DNA of 64,000 nucleotides from JAEULH01 sp963789785 (GCA_963789785.1 CAWBNC010000011.1:196047-260046), one strand, 5' to 3'; shown: positions 38,650-48,871, counted from the stretch's first letter. Numbers and translations: made by a program. Notes: a model not told the origin generated them from the letters alone.

Positions 38650-38784
38650 TTGAAACGGACGTTCCAACCAAGCAAGATCATCCGCAAGCGGCGGCATGGA
38701 TTCCGCAAGCGGTCCGCGACCGTCGGCGGACGGCGGATTCTGGCCGAGCGGCGTAGGCGAGGGCGCAAGCGCCTTTCCGCTTGA
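38650..38784 (+). CDS. rpmH: Ribosomal protein bL34
   Basis: 44 residues: KRTFQPSKIIRKRRHGFRKR followed by SATVGGRRILAERRRRGRKR, complete for bL34. The start is a TTG at 38650, with GGAGCAGG upstream and no in-frame ATG. It opens the rpmH-rnpA-yidD-yidC-engB-argB series. Confidence 0.95.
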   Translation: MKRTFQPSKIIRKRRHGFRKRSATVGGRRILAERRRRGRKRLSA

Positions 38785-38794
38785 GCCGGGTCGT

Positions 38795-39238
38795 GTGACT
38801 CCCGACATCCCGACGCTGAAGCGACGCGCCGACTTTCTCCTGGCGGCGCGGGCGGGGCGGAAATGGGTCACACTCGGGCTGATTCTTCAAAAGCGTCTCC
38901 GCGGCGACGCCGATGCGGAGACCGTGCCTCCGGGAGCGGTGCGTGTGGGCTTCACGACCAGCCGGAAGGTCGGCAAGGCCGTGGTTCGCAACCGGGCCCG
39001 CCGGCGTCTACGCGCGGCGGCCCGCGAGATCCTGCCTCAACAGGCCGAAGCCGGCTGCGACTACGTCATCATCGGACGAGCCGAAACCGTGACGCGACCA
39101 TTCACCGCCCTTCTCGATGATCTTGCACTAGCCGTCGGCTGCCTTCGCCGCGCCGACAACGGGCACAAGCGCGCGTCACGGAAGCGGTCGCGCCACGGCG
39201 GACGACCGACCGCGGATCGCACCGGGGCGGCTCGATGA
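38795..39238 (+). CDS. rnpA: Ribonuclease P protein component
   Basis: 147 residues from a GTG at 38795; the longer frame upstream overlaps rpmH and is not family-like. The start VTPDIPTLKRRADFLLAARA matches the family, and the RNA-binding motif is RNRARRRLRAAAREIL. It binds the catalytic RNase P RNA to mature tRNA 5' ends. Its stop overlaps the yidD start (ATGA). Confidence 0.94.
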   Translation: MTPDIPTLKRRADFLLAARAGRKWVTLGLILQKRLRGDADAETVPPGAVRVGFTTSRKVGKAVVRNRARRRLRAAAREILPQQAEAGCDYVIIGRAETVTRPFTALLDDLALAVGCLRRADNGHKRASRKRSRHGGRPTADRTGAAR

Positions 39239-39516
39239 GCGCCGCAAGGGCCTGCGCAGAGGCCTTGATCATCGTCTATCGTCTGGGCATCTCGCCAATC
39301 CTGCCTGGAGGCTGTCGATTCCAGCCGACCTGCTCCGCCTACGCCCTTGACGCCGTGCGCCGTTTCGGCGCGGGCCGAGGGAGCGTCCTCGCCCTGCGCC
39401 GGCTGGCTCGCTGCCATCCATGGGGTGATTCGGGCTACGATCCAGTTCCTGAGAGCGAAGGTGACGCGCCGGTGGTCGGCGGGCATCCGCACGGCGGCGA
39501 GCGCACAACGGCCTGA
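39235..39516 (+). CDS. yidD: Membrane protein insertion efficiency factor YidD
   Basis: 93 residues. LIIVYRLGISPILPGGCRFQ, PTCSAYALDAVRRFG and RCHPWGDSGYDPVP are the diagnostic stretches with conserved Cys residues. It assists YidC-dependent insertion of inner membrane proteins. The C-terminal tail EGDAPVVGGHPHGGERTTA is variable in the family. Confidence 0.94.
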   Translation: MSAARACAEALIIVYRLGISPILPGGCRFQPTCSAYALDAVRRFGAGRGSVLALRRLARCHPWGDSGYDPVPESEGDAPVVGGHPHGGERTTA

Positions 39517-39550
39517 CACCAGGCAGTCCCATTCAAGTGAGAAGCGGCTG

Positions 39551-41323
39551 ATGATCGAGAACAAGAACCTGATCCTGGCTATCGTGCTGTCGGTGGTCAT
39601 CCTGGTCGGGTTCCAACTGATCGGCGGGCGGCTGCGGCCGACGAGCCCGCCGCCGGCGCAACCGGGCACAAATGAAGCTGTCTCACCGTCCTCTGGCGGT
39701 ACCGCTCCCGCCCGACCCGGCGTCGCGGCGCCGGACGTGAACGTGACCCAGCCCTCCGCGCCCAGCGCGCCGGCCGCGGGCGCCGCGCCAACGGCACGGA
39801 CGCGCGCCGACGTCGTCGCCGACGGCAAGCGCGTGCGGATCAACACGCCGCAATTGCACGGCTCGATCTCCCTTGTCGGCGGCCGGATAGACGATCTTAC
39901 CCTCGTCAACTTCCGCGAGACGATCGACCCGAAAAGTCCGGAAATCGTGCTCTTTTCGCCGCCGGGCTCGGCCGATCCCTACTTCGCCGAGATGGGCTGG
40001 GTCGGCGCCCCGGTCGGAATGGAGGCGCCTGGGCCGGAGACCCGCTGGACACCCGACGCCGACGTGCTGACACCGACGCAGCCGCTGACGCTGACCTGGG
40101 ACAACGGCGCCGGTCTGGTCTTCAAGCGCATCTACCGGATCGACGACAACTTCATGTTCACTCTCACTCAGGAGGTGGAGAACAGCAGCGCCGACGCTGT
40201 CAGCATCAATCCCTACAGCGTGATCGCCCGTTGGGGCACGCCGACGGTAAGCAAGTATTTCATCCTTCACGAAGGGCCCATCGCCGTCATCGACGGCACG
40301 CTGAAGGATCTCAGCTACAAGGACCTCGCCGAACAGGGCACCATCAAATACAGCACCACCGGCGGGTGGCTTGGCTTTACCGACAAATTCTGGCTCGGCG
40401 CGCTGATCCCGGTCCAGGACCAGCGGGTCGAGGCCCGGTTCGTCCACACCCGGGCGAACGATATCGACAAGTACCAGGCCGACTATGTCGGCAACCCGGA
40501 GGTCATCCCCGCGGGGGGCTCCGTCAGCCAGCAAAGCCGGCTGTTCGCCGGCGCCAAGCAGGTCCGGCTGCTCGATCGCTACGCCGACGAGTATGGGATC
40601 AAGCGGTTCGATCTGGCCATCGACTTCGGCTGGTTCTACTTCCTGACCAAGCCGATCTTCCTGTTCCTGATCTATATTAAGGAGCTGGTCGGCAATCTCG
40701 GCATCGCCATCCTGCTGCTCACGGTCTGCATCAAGCTGGCGATGTTCCCGCTGGCGAATAAATCGTACCGGGCGATGAGCCAGATGCGCAAGCTGGGGCC
40801 GGAGATGACCAAGCTGCGCGAGCGGTTCGCCGACGACAAGCCCCGGCTCAATCAGGAAATGATGGCGCTGTACAAGCGCGAGAAGGTCAACCCGGCTTCG
40901 GGCTGCCTGCCGATGGTCGTCCAGATCCCGGTGTTCTTTGCGCTCTACAAGGTCCTGTTCGTGACCATCGAAATGCGCCACGCACCGTTTTTCGGCTGGA
41001 TCCAGGATCTTTCCGCGCCCGATCCGACGACCGTCTTCAACCTGTTCGGTCTGATCCCGTGGGATCCGTCGACAGTCCTTCCGGCGGCGCTGCATATCGG
41101 CGCCTGGCCGCTGATCATGGGCACGACCATGTTTCTGCAGCAAAGGCTCAATCCGCAGCCGCCGGACCCGATCCAGGCCAAGATCTTCATGTTCCTGCCG
41201 GTGGTTTTCACGTTCATGCTGGCGCGGTTCCCGGCCGGCCTGGTGATCTACTGGACCTGGAACAACATTCTTTCGGTCATCCAGCAGTGGGTCATCATGC
41301 GCCGGATGGGGGTTAAGATCTGA
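39551..41323 (+). CDS. yidC: Membrane protein insertase YidC
   Basis: 590 residues, uninterrupted. N-terminal helix NLILAIVLSVVILVGFQLIG, a periplasmic beta-sandwich domain (about 60-370) and a C-terminal five-helix core: WFYFLTKPIFLFLIYIKELV, LTVCIKLAMFPLANKSYRAM, INPASGCLPMVVQIPVFFAL-type loop, and FPAGLVIYWTWNNILSVIQQ. The conserved hydrophilic-groove Arg lies in the KPRLNQEMM...YKREKV region. The start at 39551 is chosen for the helix. Confidence 0.96.
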   Translation: MIENKNLILAIVLSVVILVGFQLIGGRLRPTSPPPAQPGTNEAVSPSSGGTAPARPGVAAPDVNVTQPSAPSAPAAGAAPTARTRADVVADGKRVRINTPQLHGSISLVGGRIDDLTLVNFRETIDPKSPEIVLFSPPGSADPYFAEMGWVGAPVGMEAPGPETRWTPDADVLTPTQPLTLTWDNGAGLVFKRIYRIDDNFMFTLTQEVENSSADAVSINPYSVIARWGTPTVSKYFILHEGPIAVIDGTLKDLSYKDLAEQGTIKYSTTGGWLGFTDKFWLGALIPVQDQRVEARFVHTRANDIDKYQADYVGNPEVIPAGGSVSQQSRLFAGAKQVRLLDRYADEYGIKRFDLAIDFGWFYFLTKPIFLFLIYIKELVGNLGIAILLLTVCIKLAMFPLANKSYRAMSQMRKLGPEMTKLRERFADDKPRLNQEMMALYKREKVNPASGCLPMVVQIPVFFALYKVLFVTIEMRHAPFFGWIQDLSAPDPTTVFNLFGLIPWDPSTVLPAALHIGAWPLIMGTTMFLQQRLNPQPPDPIQAKIFMFLPVVFTFMLARFPAGLVIYWTWNNILSVIQQWVIMRRMGVKI

Positions 41324-42027
41324 GCCCGGAACCCGAGCAAGGGCCCCAGCACGAGCGCCAGCAAGGACCCGAGCCCGAGGCGGAGGACATTGCGGCGCTG
41401 GAGCGGGGCCGGATCCTGTTTGCCGGGCCCTGTACATTCATCACATCGGCGGCGCGGATCGAGCAGCTGCCGACGGCCGGCCTGCCGGAGGTCGCTTTCG
41501 CGGGCCGCTCCAATGTTGGCAAGTCCAGCCTGGTCAATGCGCTGACCGGTCGCCGTACCCTGGCCAAGACCTCGGTGACGCCGGGACGGACCCAGCAGCT
41601 CAACTTTTTCGACCTGGGCGGGCGGCTGATGCTAGCCGATCTGCCCGGCTACGGCTACGCCCGGGCGCCGAAAGCGAACGTCGAAGCCTGGAGCCGGGTC
41701 GTCGAGCTCTACCTTGCCGGACGACCGCCGTTGCGCCGGACCCTGCTCCTCATCGACAGCCGGCACGGGGTCAAGGACATCGACCGCCGAATTATGGCCA
41801 TGCTCAACCGCGCCGCCGTCGCCTATCAGGCGGTTCTGACCAAGGCCGACAAGATCACCGCCGGCGCACTCGTCGTGCGCGTCTCCGCGCTCGACGCCGA
41901 ACTGCGGGCGCACGCCGCGGCGCATCCCGAGATCATCGCGACGAGCGCCAGGACCGGCGCCGGCATAGACCGGTTGCGGGCGAGCCTGGCCGCACTCTCG
42001 GAATGGGCAGCGGAAATCCCAACATAG
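41320..42027 (+). CDS. engB: Ribosome-biogenesis GTPase EngB/YsxC
   Basis: About 235 codons. GTPase motifs: G1 FAGRSNVGKSSLVNAL, G2 KTSVTPGRTQQLNFF, G3 LADLPGYGYARAPK, G4 LTKADKI, G5 ATSARTGAG. It acts in large-subunit assembly. No ATG, GTG or TTG exists in frame between the upstream stop (41311-41313) and the first conserved residues. The earliest candidate is CTG at 41320 inside the yidC stop region, with a G-rich stretch before it; an ATT at about 41389 after GGAGG is another. A hidden frame error or a rare start is likely, so the 5' end is uncertain. Confidence 0.85.
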   Translation: MSPEPEQGPQHERQQGPEPEAEDIAALERGRILFAGPCTFITSAARIEQLPTAGLPEVAFAGRSNVGKSSLVNALTGRRTLAKTSVTPGRTQQLNFFDLGGRLMLADLPGYGYARAPKANVEAWSRVVELYLAGRPPLRRTLLLIDSRHGVKDIDRRIMAMLNRAAVAYQAVLTKADKITAGALVVRVSALDAELRAHAAAHPEIIATSARTGAGIDRLRASLAALSEWAAEIPT

Positions 42028-42119
42028 GCGCGTTTTTCCGCCGCTCCGGCCCGCTTCGCCGGCCTCACCCGGAGAATGGGCTGGATCTCCAGGCGTGGGT
42101 GCGATAAGTCGGCCGCGTC

Positions 42120-43022
42120 ATGCAGGAAAAACCACCGAAAGAGCAGCTACTCGCTCGGGCCCGGACCCTGTCCGAGGCTCTGCCGTTCATGCGCCGGCAT
42201 AGCGGGGCCACCTTCGTCATCAAGTACGGCGGCCACGCCATGGGCGACGACGGGCTCGCCCAGCTCTTCGCCCGCGACATCGTTCTGCTTCGTCAAGTCG
42301 GGATCAACCCGGTCGTCGTCCACGGCGGCGGGCCGCAGATCGGGCGGATGCTGGAAAGGCTGAAGATCAAGAGCGAGTTCGTCGACGGCCTGCGCGTCAC
42401 CGACAAGGAGACCGTCGACGTCGTCGAAATGGTTCTGGCCGGTTCGATCAACAAGGAGATCGTCTCGGCGATCAACGCCGCCGGCGGCTTCGCGGTCGGC
42501 CTGTCGGGCAAGGACGGCAATCTCATCCGCGCCCAGCGCCTCCGTCGCAGTAAGCGCGATCCGGGCTCGAACATCGAGCGCATCCTTGACTTAGGCTTGG
42601 TCGGCGAGCCGACAGAGATCGATCCGCACGTGCTCGACTTTTACGACCGCTCCGACATCACGCCGGTCATCGCGCCGATCGGTGTCGGCGTCGGCGGCGA
42701 GACCCTGAACATCAACGCCGATACCGCCGCCGGGGCCATTGCCGCGGCGCTGGGCGCGCGGCGGCTGCTGATGCTGACCGACGTCGACGGCGTCTACGAC
42801 CGCGAGCGCAAGCTGATCGCGCAGATGACAGCCGGTGAGGCGCGGCGGATGATCGCCGACGGGACCATCGGCGGCGGCATGATCCCGAAGATCGAGACGT
42901 GCCTCGATGCGGTCGAGAAGGGGGTCGAGGGCGCCGTCATTATTGACGGCCGGGTGCCGCACGCTCTGCTCCTTGAACTGTTCACCGAACACGGCGCCGG
43001 GACGCTGGTCCTGCCGGACTAG
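42120..43022 (+). CDS. argB: N-acetylglutamate kinase
   Basis: 300 residues; second step of arginine synthesis. Motifs: FVIKYGGHAMGDD (phosphate-binding Lys), VVVHGGGPQIGRMLER, KDGNLIRAQR, TLNINADTAAGAIAAALGA and LMLTDVDGVYD. The N-terminal helix (PKEQLLARARTLSEALPFM) is typical of the arginine-sensitive hexameric form. It closes the rpmH cluster, as in other alphaproteobacteria. Confidence 0.96.
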   Translation: MQEKPPKEQLLARARTLSEALPFMRRHSGATFVIKYGGHAMGDDGLAQLFARDIVLLRQVGINPVVVHGGGPQIGRMLERLKIKSEFVDGLRVTDKETVDVVEMVLAGSINKEIVSAINAAGGFAVGLSGKDGNLIRAQRLRRSKRDPGSNIERILDLGLVGEPTEIDPHVLDFYDRSDITPVIAPIGVGVGGETLNINADTAAGAIAAALGARRLLMLTDVDGVYDRERKLIAQMTAGEARRMIADGTIGGGMIPKIETCLDAVEKGVEGAVIIDGRVPHALLLELFTEHGAGTLVLPD

Positions 43023-43121
43023 GCGCTCGGCCAGCGCTCCGGCTGCGCCGGCCAGCGGTCATGAGGACTGGATCCCAGCCGCGTGCCGGGCCGGGCTCGC
43101 GAGACGGAACGTATTGTCATA

Positions 43122-44994
43122 TCACACAATCGTCGTTGCGAGAAGGCGAAGCATCGGCATCCACGCCTCGTCGAGCACTTGACGCGTAACAAGTACGCGG
43201 ACTGACAGGGAAAAGGGGGCCGGACCCTTTCGTCGATAACGACTAGACTCAGTGTGGGACCGCGCATGCCCAGACGCGTCCGCTACCACTGGGCCTGTCC
43301 TTGAACAGGTGCGCAGGCGCTGCGCGGCCAAGATCCGCGCATCGGCGGAGGGCTGCCCGAAAAGCGCGCCCTGGACGAACTGCACGCCGCAGCCGCGGAC
43401 AAGGCGAAAGGTCGCTTCGTCGTCGACCCCGCCGGCCATGGTCGCAACCCCGAATTCACGACAGAAGGCCATGAGCGCCTTGACGTAGGCCTTGCCCTGG
43501 CGGGCGTCGCGGGCGTGATCGACGGCCTCGGCGGCCAGTTTGACGCTGTCGACTTCGAGATCGGCGAGATACTGAAAGCCGTACGCCGACGTCGCGAAAT
43601 CGCAAAGGCAAACCTGGATTCCTTGTTCGCGCAGGCGCTGGATCCCGGCGTTGGCCGTGGCCGGAGCGGCGATCCGGCTCGACTGGGTGATTTCGAAGAT
43701 GAGCCGGCCGCGGATCCAGGGGTTGTCGCGAATGATCTGATCGATCTGGGCCAGGGCCGACAGGGTGTCGACGGTCTGCCCGGAGATGCGCACCGCGACC
43801 ACCGGCTCGGCGTTGACGGGCGTCTTTTTCTTGAGCCACTCAAGGGTCTTGCGCAGAACCGCGAGATCGAGATCGACGATCAGGCCGGCGCTCTCGGCCA
43901 ACGCCACGCGTTCCGCGGTCGTGTCGCGTCCGTTCTGCGCCGGCAGCCGGATGTGCACCGAGTAGGCGTGGACGGCGCCGCTGCGCGCGTCGAGGACCGG
44001 CTGCAGCATGATGCCGAACATCCCGTCGGCGACCAGCGTCTCGATGTCGCCAAGCGCGCTGACGGCTTCCTGGGCAAGGGCGGACAAGCTTGTCGAGAAC
44101 GACGCGAGTGCGTCTGTCACTCGCTTCCATCGCCTGGAAGCGGTTCATCGCGTAGGACAGGCTCTGGCCGACATTGCCGCCGCCGACGCCGTCGTCGTCG
44201 ATCTCCAGCGTCGCCGCTTCGACCTCCGTCCCGATGGCCTGAGGATCGGCGCTCCGGGTCAGATCGCCAATTTCGCCCTTCAGCCCGTCGATGTCGAGAT
44301 CGGCGCGGTGGACCAGACTGTAGCGATCCGGGCCAACCCGCGCGGCCGAAGCGCCGTCTATCGCGCCCGCACGCAGGCTCGCGCCGATCCGCGACAGAAG
44401 CTCATTTTCCGCGGTCGCAACCAGCCTCTCGCGCAGGTTTTCGTAGCCGGGCAGCATGATCAGCGAGATGCACCGCTCCCCGTCTCCGCGGCCGTCGTCG
44501 GCCAGCTGGCTCGTCACCATGTCGATGAAGGCGGGAGCGTCGTAAAGCCCGGTGGTCTCGTCGCGCGAGCGCCGGCCGAAGCCGCCATTCCGGGCCGCCG
44601 GCGGGCAGACGCGCATGGCGAGAAAGTAGTGTCCGTTCAGATCCTGAAGCTGGTAGCCGGCCACCGACAGCGGCGGTGTCGCGCCGGACGCGCCGTTCAG
44701 CTGCAGCGACGGCGTCTCGATCCGCTTGCGCCCCGAGGCGCCGGCGAGCAGCGCGCGCAACGAACCGCGCTCACCGGCAACGACGATGTTTTCCAGCGCC
44801 TGGCCGACGAGATCTTCCGCCGGCAGCCCCAGAAGCGGTTCAATGGCGCCCGTCGCGTAAACGACGCGCCCGTCGCCATCGAGTTCGAAGAGCAGATCGC
44901 CCCAGCAGAAGGCCAGAGCGACGAAGCGGTCGCGTTCGGTGCGAAGCGAGGTTGTCGGGGCACTCGGGGCGGGAGAGGTGGCCGCTGTCAACAT
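43122..44994 (-). CDS. PAS-GGDEF-EAL protein with degenerate catalytic motifs (one frame shift)
   Basis: About 620 residues. A PAS domain (FVALAFCWGDLLFELDGDGR) is followed by a GGDEF-like domain whose signature is replaced by VGPDRYSLVH. The EAL-like domain reads QPVLDARSGAVHAYSVHIRL where EAL should be. FEITQSS remains, but DDFGTG has become CDFATSAYG. It is therefore probably a non-catalytic c-di-GMP receptor or regulator (inference). A shift near 44110 joins the halves. The C-terminal 50 residues look unlike the family, so the true stop may be earlier, near 43283. It is a tandem paralogue of the next gene. Confidence 0.75.
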
Positions 44995-45146
44995 CATGAT
45001 CTCGCCAAGTGATTGCGGATGCGGGTTCAGGTGATGAAGGCTGACGCGCTCTTCGTCGGAAGAGCTGCATGGACCGAAGGTAGCAAAGTGGAGCAACCGG
45101 CGCGGTGACGGTCGTCACCCGTTGGGTCGGCGCAAACGGGCGACGA

Positions 45147-46923
45147 TCAGGCTCGACGGACGGTGGCGAGGCGGACGCCTCCGGCAGCGCTGTTAGTGGT
45201 GACCTTGGTGGGGAAGAGGCGGGCCGGAATGGCGCTGCGAAAGGCGCGGACATCGGGCGCCGGTCTGCCGAACAGGTAGCCCTGGACAAAGTGAACGCCG
45301 CAGCCGCGGACAAACTCCAGCGCCGCCTCGTCCTCGATCATCTCCGCCACCGTGACGACCCCGAGCTCCCTGCAGAGCCCGACCAGTGCCTTGAGAAAAG
45401 CGCGTCCCTTGTGGGCGCTGCGGGCGCCGCGAACGGCGGCCCCATCCAGCTTGACGATGTCGATTTCGAGCGAGGACAGGTACTCGAAGTTGGCTGCGCC
45501 GGCGCCGAAGTCGTCGAGGCAGACGGGAAAGCCCTGTCGGCGCAAGTGCTGGACGAAGGCGTTGGCCGCGGCGAGGTTGCCGAGGTGCGCCGACTCGGTG
45601 ATCTCGAACATCAGCCGGCCCCTGGCCCATGCATTCTCGCGTAGCAGGACGTCGAGGGCGCTGAGGCAGGCAGTCGAGCCGAGCGACTTCCCGGAGATGT
45701 TGACCGCGACGCAGGTCTCGCCGTTGAGTGCGGCGCCGGAGGCGAGCCAGTCAAGGACCTTTCTCGTCATGGCGAGGTCGAAGTCGGCGATAAGGCCGGT
45801 TTCTTCCGCAAAGGTGATCTGCTCGTAAGGGCTTTGGGCGCCGCAGATTGTGGGGAAGCGCGCAAGCGCTTCGTAATGATGAATCGCGCCGGTGCGCGTA
45901 TCGATGATGGGCTGGAACAAAGCTTTGAAATCCGCACGAGCAGTGACGGATTTGAAATCTGTTCACCGCGTCGAGCAACTCCCGGGCCAGCACCGACAGG
46001 TTGCCCGACAGACTGGTCAGGGTGAACTCGCTCCCCTTGAAGTTGCGAAAGCGGTTGAGCGTGCAGAGTAGACCGCTCGCAATCTCCGCCGGCGACGCGC
46101 CGCCGGCGTCTCCCGCCGCAGGTCCGATCGTGATCGTCGTCGTCTGGACGCTCGACCCCCTCGCGGCCGGATCCTTCCGGCGGGTGAGTTCGCACAGCCG
46201 CTGCTCCAGCGCGCGGAGATCAAGGTCATGGCTGTGGAGCAGACTGTAACGGTCGGAGCCGAGACGGGCGGCGCTGCGTCCGTCAACCGCCTTGCTTCTC
46301 AGGCAGGCGCCGAGCTCGGCGGCCAGTTCCCGTTCGCTGGCTGCGCCGAGCCGTCGCTGCAGGGCGTCGTAGTCTGCCAGGAGGACGAGAGACAGATCGC
46401 TCTTCCGCGCCGCGGCGTCCTGTTCAAGCCGGCTTGCAACCAGTTCGGCGAAGGCGTCGGCGGCATAGAGGCCCGACGCCGGATCGTGCGTCGCCGGGTC
46501 GGCGGCCTTTGCCTGGGCAGGGCCGCCGATGGCGCGTGCGCGCAAGGCAATGAAGGCATGACCGTCCAGTTCATTCAGCCGGAAACCGCATAACGTGGCG
46601 ATCTGCTCCCGGCCGTCGGAGCGCGTCAACTGCACCACCTCGGCGGCGCCGCGTCCCGAGCCGGGCGCTTCGTCGAGGAGGGCTTGCAAGGCGGCATGAT
46701 CGGCCGGCGCCAGGAGCGTCGCCAAGTCTGCGCCGATCAGGGCTTCGTCGCAAAGGCCGAACAAGGCTTCGCAGGCGCCGGCGCAGTAGACGATGCGCCC
46801 CGCCGGATCCAGCTCGAATACAGCATCCGCCCAGCAGAAGGACAAGGCGGCGAAGCGGTCGCGCTCCCGGCGGGTCACCTGCGGCGCACGCCGGGTGGCA
46901 TCATGGGGGACGGCAGATGTCAT
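45147..46923 (-). CDS. PAS-GGDEF-EAL phosphodiesterase (one frame shift)
   Basis: About 592 residues, start at 46923 (MTSAVPHDATRRAPQVTRRE). PAS: FAALSFCWADAVFELDPAGR. The GGDEF-like domain is degenerate (LGSDRYSLLH). The EAL domain looks intact: HYEALARF, NISGKS, FEITESAHL, CLDDFGAGAANF, VKLDG, VAEMIEDEAAL and QGYLFGRP. It probably cleaves c-di-GMP. The shift near 45945 lies at the start of the EAL domain. It is 152 bases upstream of its degenerate paralogue and reads toward it. Confidence 0.8.
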
Positions 46924-47037
46924 TGTTGCGACGCGGGGAGACGGTACATGAGCATGTAATAGTAGTATATGCCAAAAAATTGCACAACCGAGAAGGGGAG
47001 CCTCCCTCGCAGTTGGGGCCCGCATGCGCGTTCTAGT

Positions 47038-48047
47038 GCACTGAACCAAACTAACGATTCACCGTAGGTCTGATCCATGCGAATTCTGTGGGCATGGGAC
47101 AGACCGTTTGTATCCTTCTTGGAGCCGAAGACCGCGCCCGTCTGGTCGCCGTCGCCGGTGATCGCAACCGTTCGCAGAAGCATGCGCAGCGGGCCAACAT
47201 TGTTCTTCTGTCGGCGGAGAGGCTGCTCGTCCTGGAGGTGGCTCGCCGAACCGATGCCAGCCGCCCGGCGGTATGGCGCTGGCAGCAGCGCTTTGCCGAG
47301 GAGGGGGTGGACGGGCTGCTGCGCGACAAGACGCGCAAGCCCGGCAAAGCGCCTCTCCCGGCGGCGACGGTAGCCAGGGTTCTGGCCCTGCCCTGCGGCG
47401 AACCACCCGGCGAAGCCACCCACTGGACGGGGCGCATGGTCGCCAAGGCGGTCGGCATCAGCCTGAGTGCCGTGCAACGCATCTGGGAAGCCCATCGTCT
47501 CCAACCCCATCGCATCCGCACCTTCAAGAAATCCAACGATCCGGCCTTCGCCGCCAAAGTCGAGGACATCGTCGGCCTCTACATGAACCCGCCCGCCCAC
47601 GCGGTGGTCGTGTCCATCGACGAGAAAAGCCAGATCCAGGCCCTCGACCGCACCCAGCCGGGCCTGCCCCTCAAACCCGGCAAGTGCGCCACCATGACCC
47701 ACGACTACAAGCGCAACGGCACCACAACGCTGTTTGCCGCCCTCAATATCCTCGAGGGCACCGTGGTCGGCCGCTGCATGCCGAAGCACACCCACGCGGA
47801 GTTCATCAAGTTCCTCAACGCCGTGGAACGCACCGTCCCGGCCGGCAAAATCATCCACGCCATCGCCGACAACTACGCCACCCACAAACACCCCAAGGTC
47901 AGGCAATGGCTGGTCGACCATCCGCGCTGGATCTTCCATTTCACCCCCACCTCCGCCTCTTGGATCAACGCCGTCGAAGGCTTCTTCTCCATCATCTCCC
48001 GAAGGCGCAACCGGCGCGGCGTCTTCAAATCCGTTTAGTTGGCGCGG
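47038..48047 (+). mobile_element. IS630-type insertion sequence
   Basis: About 1 kb with one transposase gene. The left end carries ACCAAACTAACGATTCACC. Near the right end AATCCGTTTAGTTGG is close to the reverse complement of the left (AATCGTTAGTTTGG), an imperfect terminal inverted repeat. The exact ends and the TA target duplication cannot be fixed by eye. Confidence 0.6.
47088..48038 (+). CDS. IS630-family transposase
   Basis: 316 residues. An N-terminal helix-turn-helix (RRTDASRPAVWRWQQRFAEE) is followed by the DDE catalytic core: VVVSIDEKSQIQALDRTQPG (Asp), KIIHAIADNYATHKHPKV (Asp) and TSASWINAVEGFFSIISRRR (Glu). All three acidic residues are present. It stops at FKSV, where relatives usually continue for 20-30 residues. 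Either it is slightly truncated by the element's right end, or this is a short version. Confidence 0.85.
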   Translation: MGMGQTVCILLGAEDRARLVAVAGDRNRSQKHAQRANIVLLSAERLLVLEVARRTDASRPAVWRWQQRFAEEGVDGLLRDKTRKPGKAPLPAATVARVLALPCGEPPGEATHWTGRMVAKAVGISLSAVQRIWEAHRLQPHRIRTFKKSNDPAFAAKVEDIVGLYMNPPAHAVVVSIDEKSQIQALDRTQPGLPLKPGKCATMTHDYKRNGTTTLFAALNILEGTVVGRCMPKHTHAEFIKFLNAVERTVPAGKIIHAIADNYATHKHPKVRQWLVDHPRWIFHFTPTSASWINAVEGFFSIISRRRNRRGVFKSV

Positions 48048-48050
48048 GCC

Positions 48051-48599
48051 TCACGTGACCTCCAGCGGGCTGCCGTCTTGATCACCCTGATCCGCGCCGC
48101 GGACGTAGCGCAGGGTGTTGACCGCCTGACTGCTGCCGCCGGCTATGACGCTGAACGAGCCGTCCGTTTCCAGCACCACCGCATCCACGGAACCGAGGTC
48201 GGCGATCCCTTGTGCGCGGACGGCGGAAAGGATTTCTTCTTCCGTCACGCGCTCCGCCCGCATCGGCGCGGCCGCGAAATGCCCGCGGAAGAAAAGCAGC
48301 GTCGGGTCAGCCTTGATCAGCCTCTGAAAGGACTTCGACCGGATCGAGGCCTTGGCGACGACGTACTGAAGGCCGCACAGAAGCGCGAAGGCGAACAGGC
48401 CCTCCACGAGCGAGACTTCGCTCGATAGCAGGACTGTCGCCAGGGTCGAGCCCAGCGCGACAGTGACAACAAGATCGAACGCGTTCATCTTCGCCAGCGT
48501 CCTCTTGCCCGTAACGCGCAGCAGGCCAACGAGGCCGACGTAGGCGCCAACGCCGACGATCAGGAGGCGGATCAGGTCATACCAGCCGTGGAAAAACAT
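48051..48599 (-). CDS. DUF421 (YetF-type) membrane protein
   Basis: 182 residues. The ATG at 48599 is preferred over 48614 because GGGAG lies 8 bases before it. Three N-terminal membrane helices precede GKRTLAKMNAFDLVVTVALG, the DUF421 signature. The cytosolic domain contains FFRGHFAAAPMRAERVTEEE and DLGSVDAVVLETDGSFSVI. Function unknown, linked to sporulation or stress in some species. The IS630 element ends just beyond its stop codon. Confidence 0.85.
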   Translation of the reverse strand: MFFHGWYDLIRLLIVGVGAYVGLVGLLRVTGKRTLAKMNAFDLVVTVALGSTLATVLLSSEVSLVEGLFAFALLCGLQYVVAKASIRSKSFQRLIKADPTLLFFRGHFAAAPMRAERVTEEEILSAVRAQGIADLGSVDAVVLETDGSFSVIAGGSSQAVNTLRYVRGADQGDQDGSPLEVT

Positions 48600-48871
48600 C
48601 GCGCTCGCTCCCATCCGGTTGCGGTGGATCGCGGCCGCGTCTTCGCCTCGAAGGAGCCGACCGGGGACGGCAGCCTGACGCGGCCTTGGTTCGCAAACGG
48701 CTGGTCCATCGCGAAGTTCCGCCCGACCCTATGGCGCGCTGGGCGTCCCACAATCCGCACCCCTGGGATACCGCCGCAGGCGCGCAGATCAAAACAACCC
48801 AAGTGTAGCAATAATGGCCCTAATGAGGCAATATGCGCTCTCGTCAGCAATCCCCGGGAGGCGTCTCAAGC

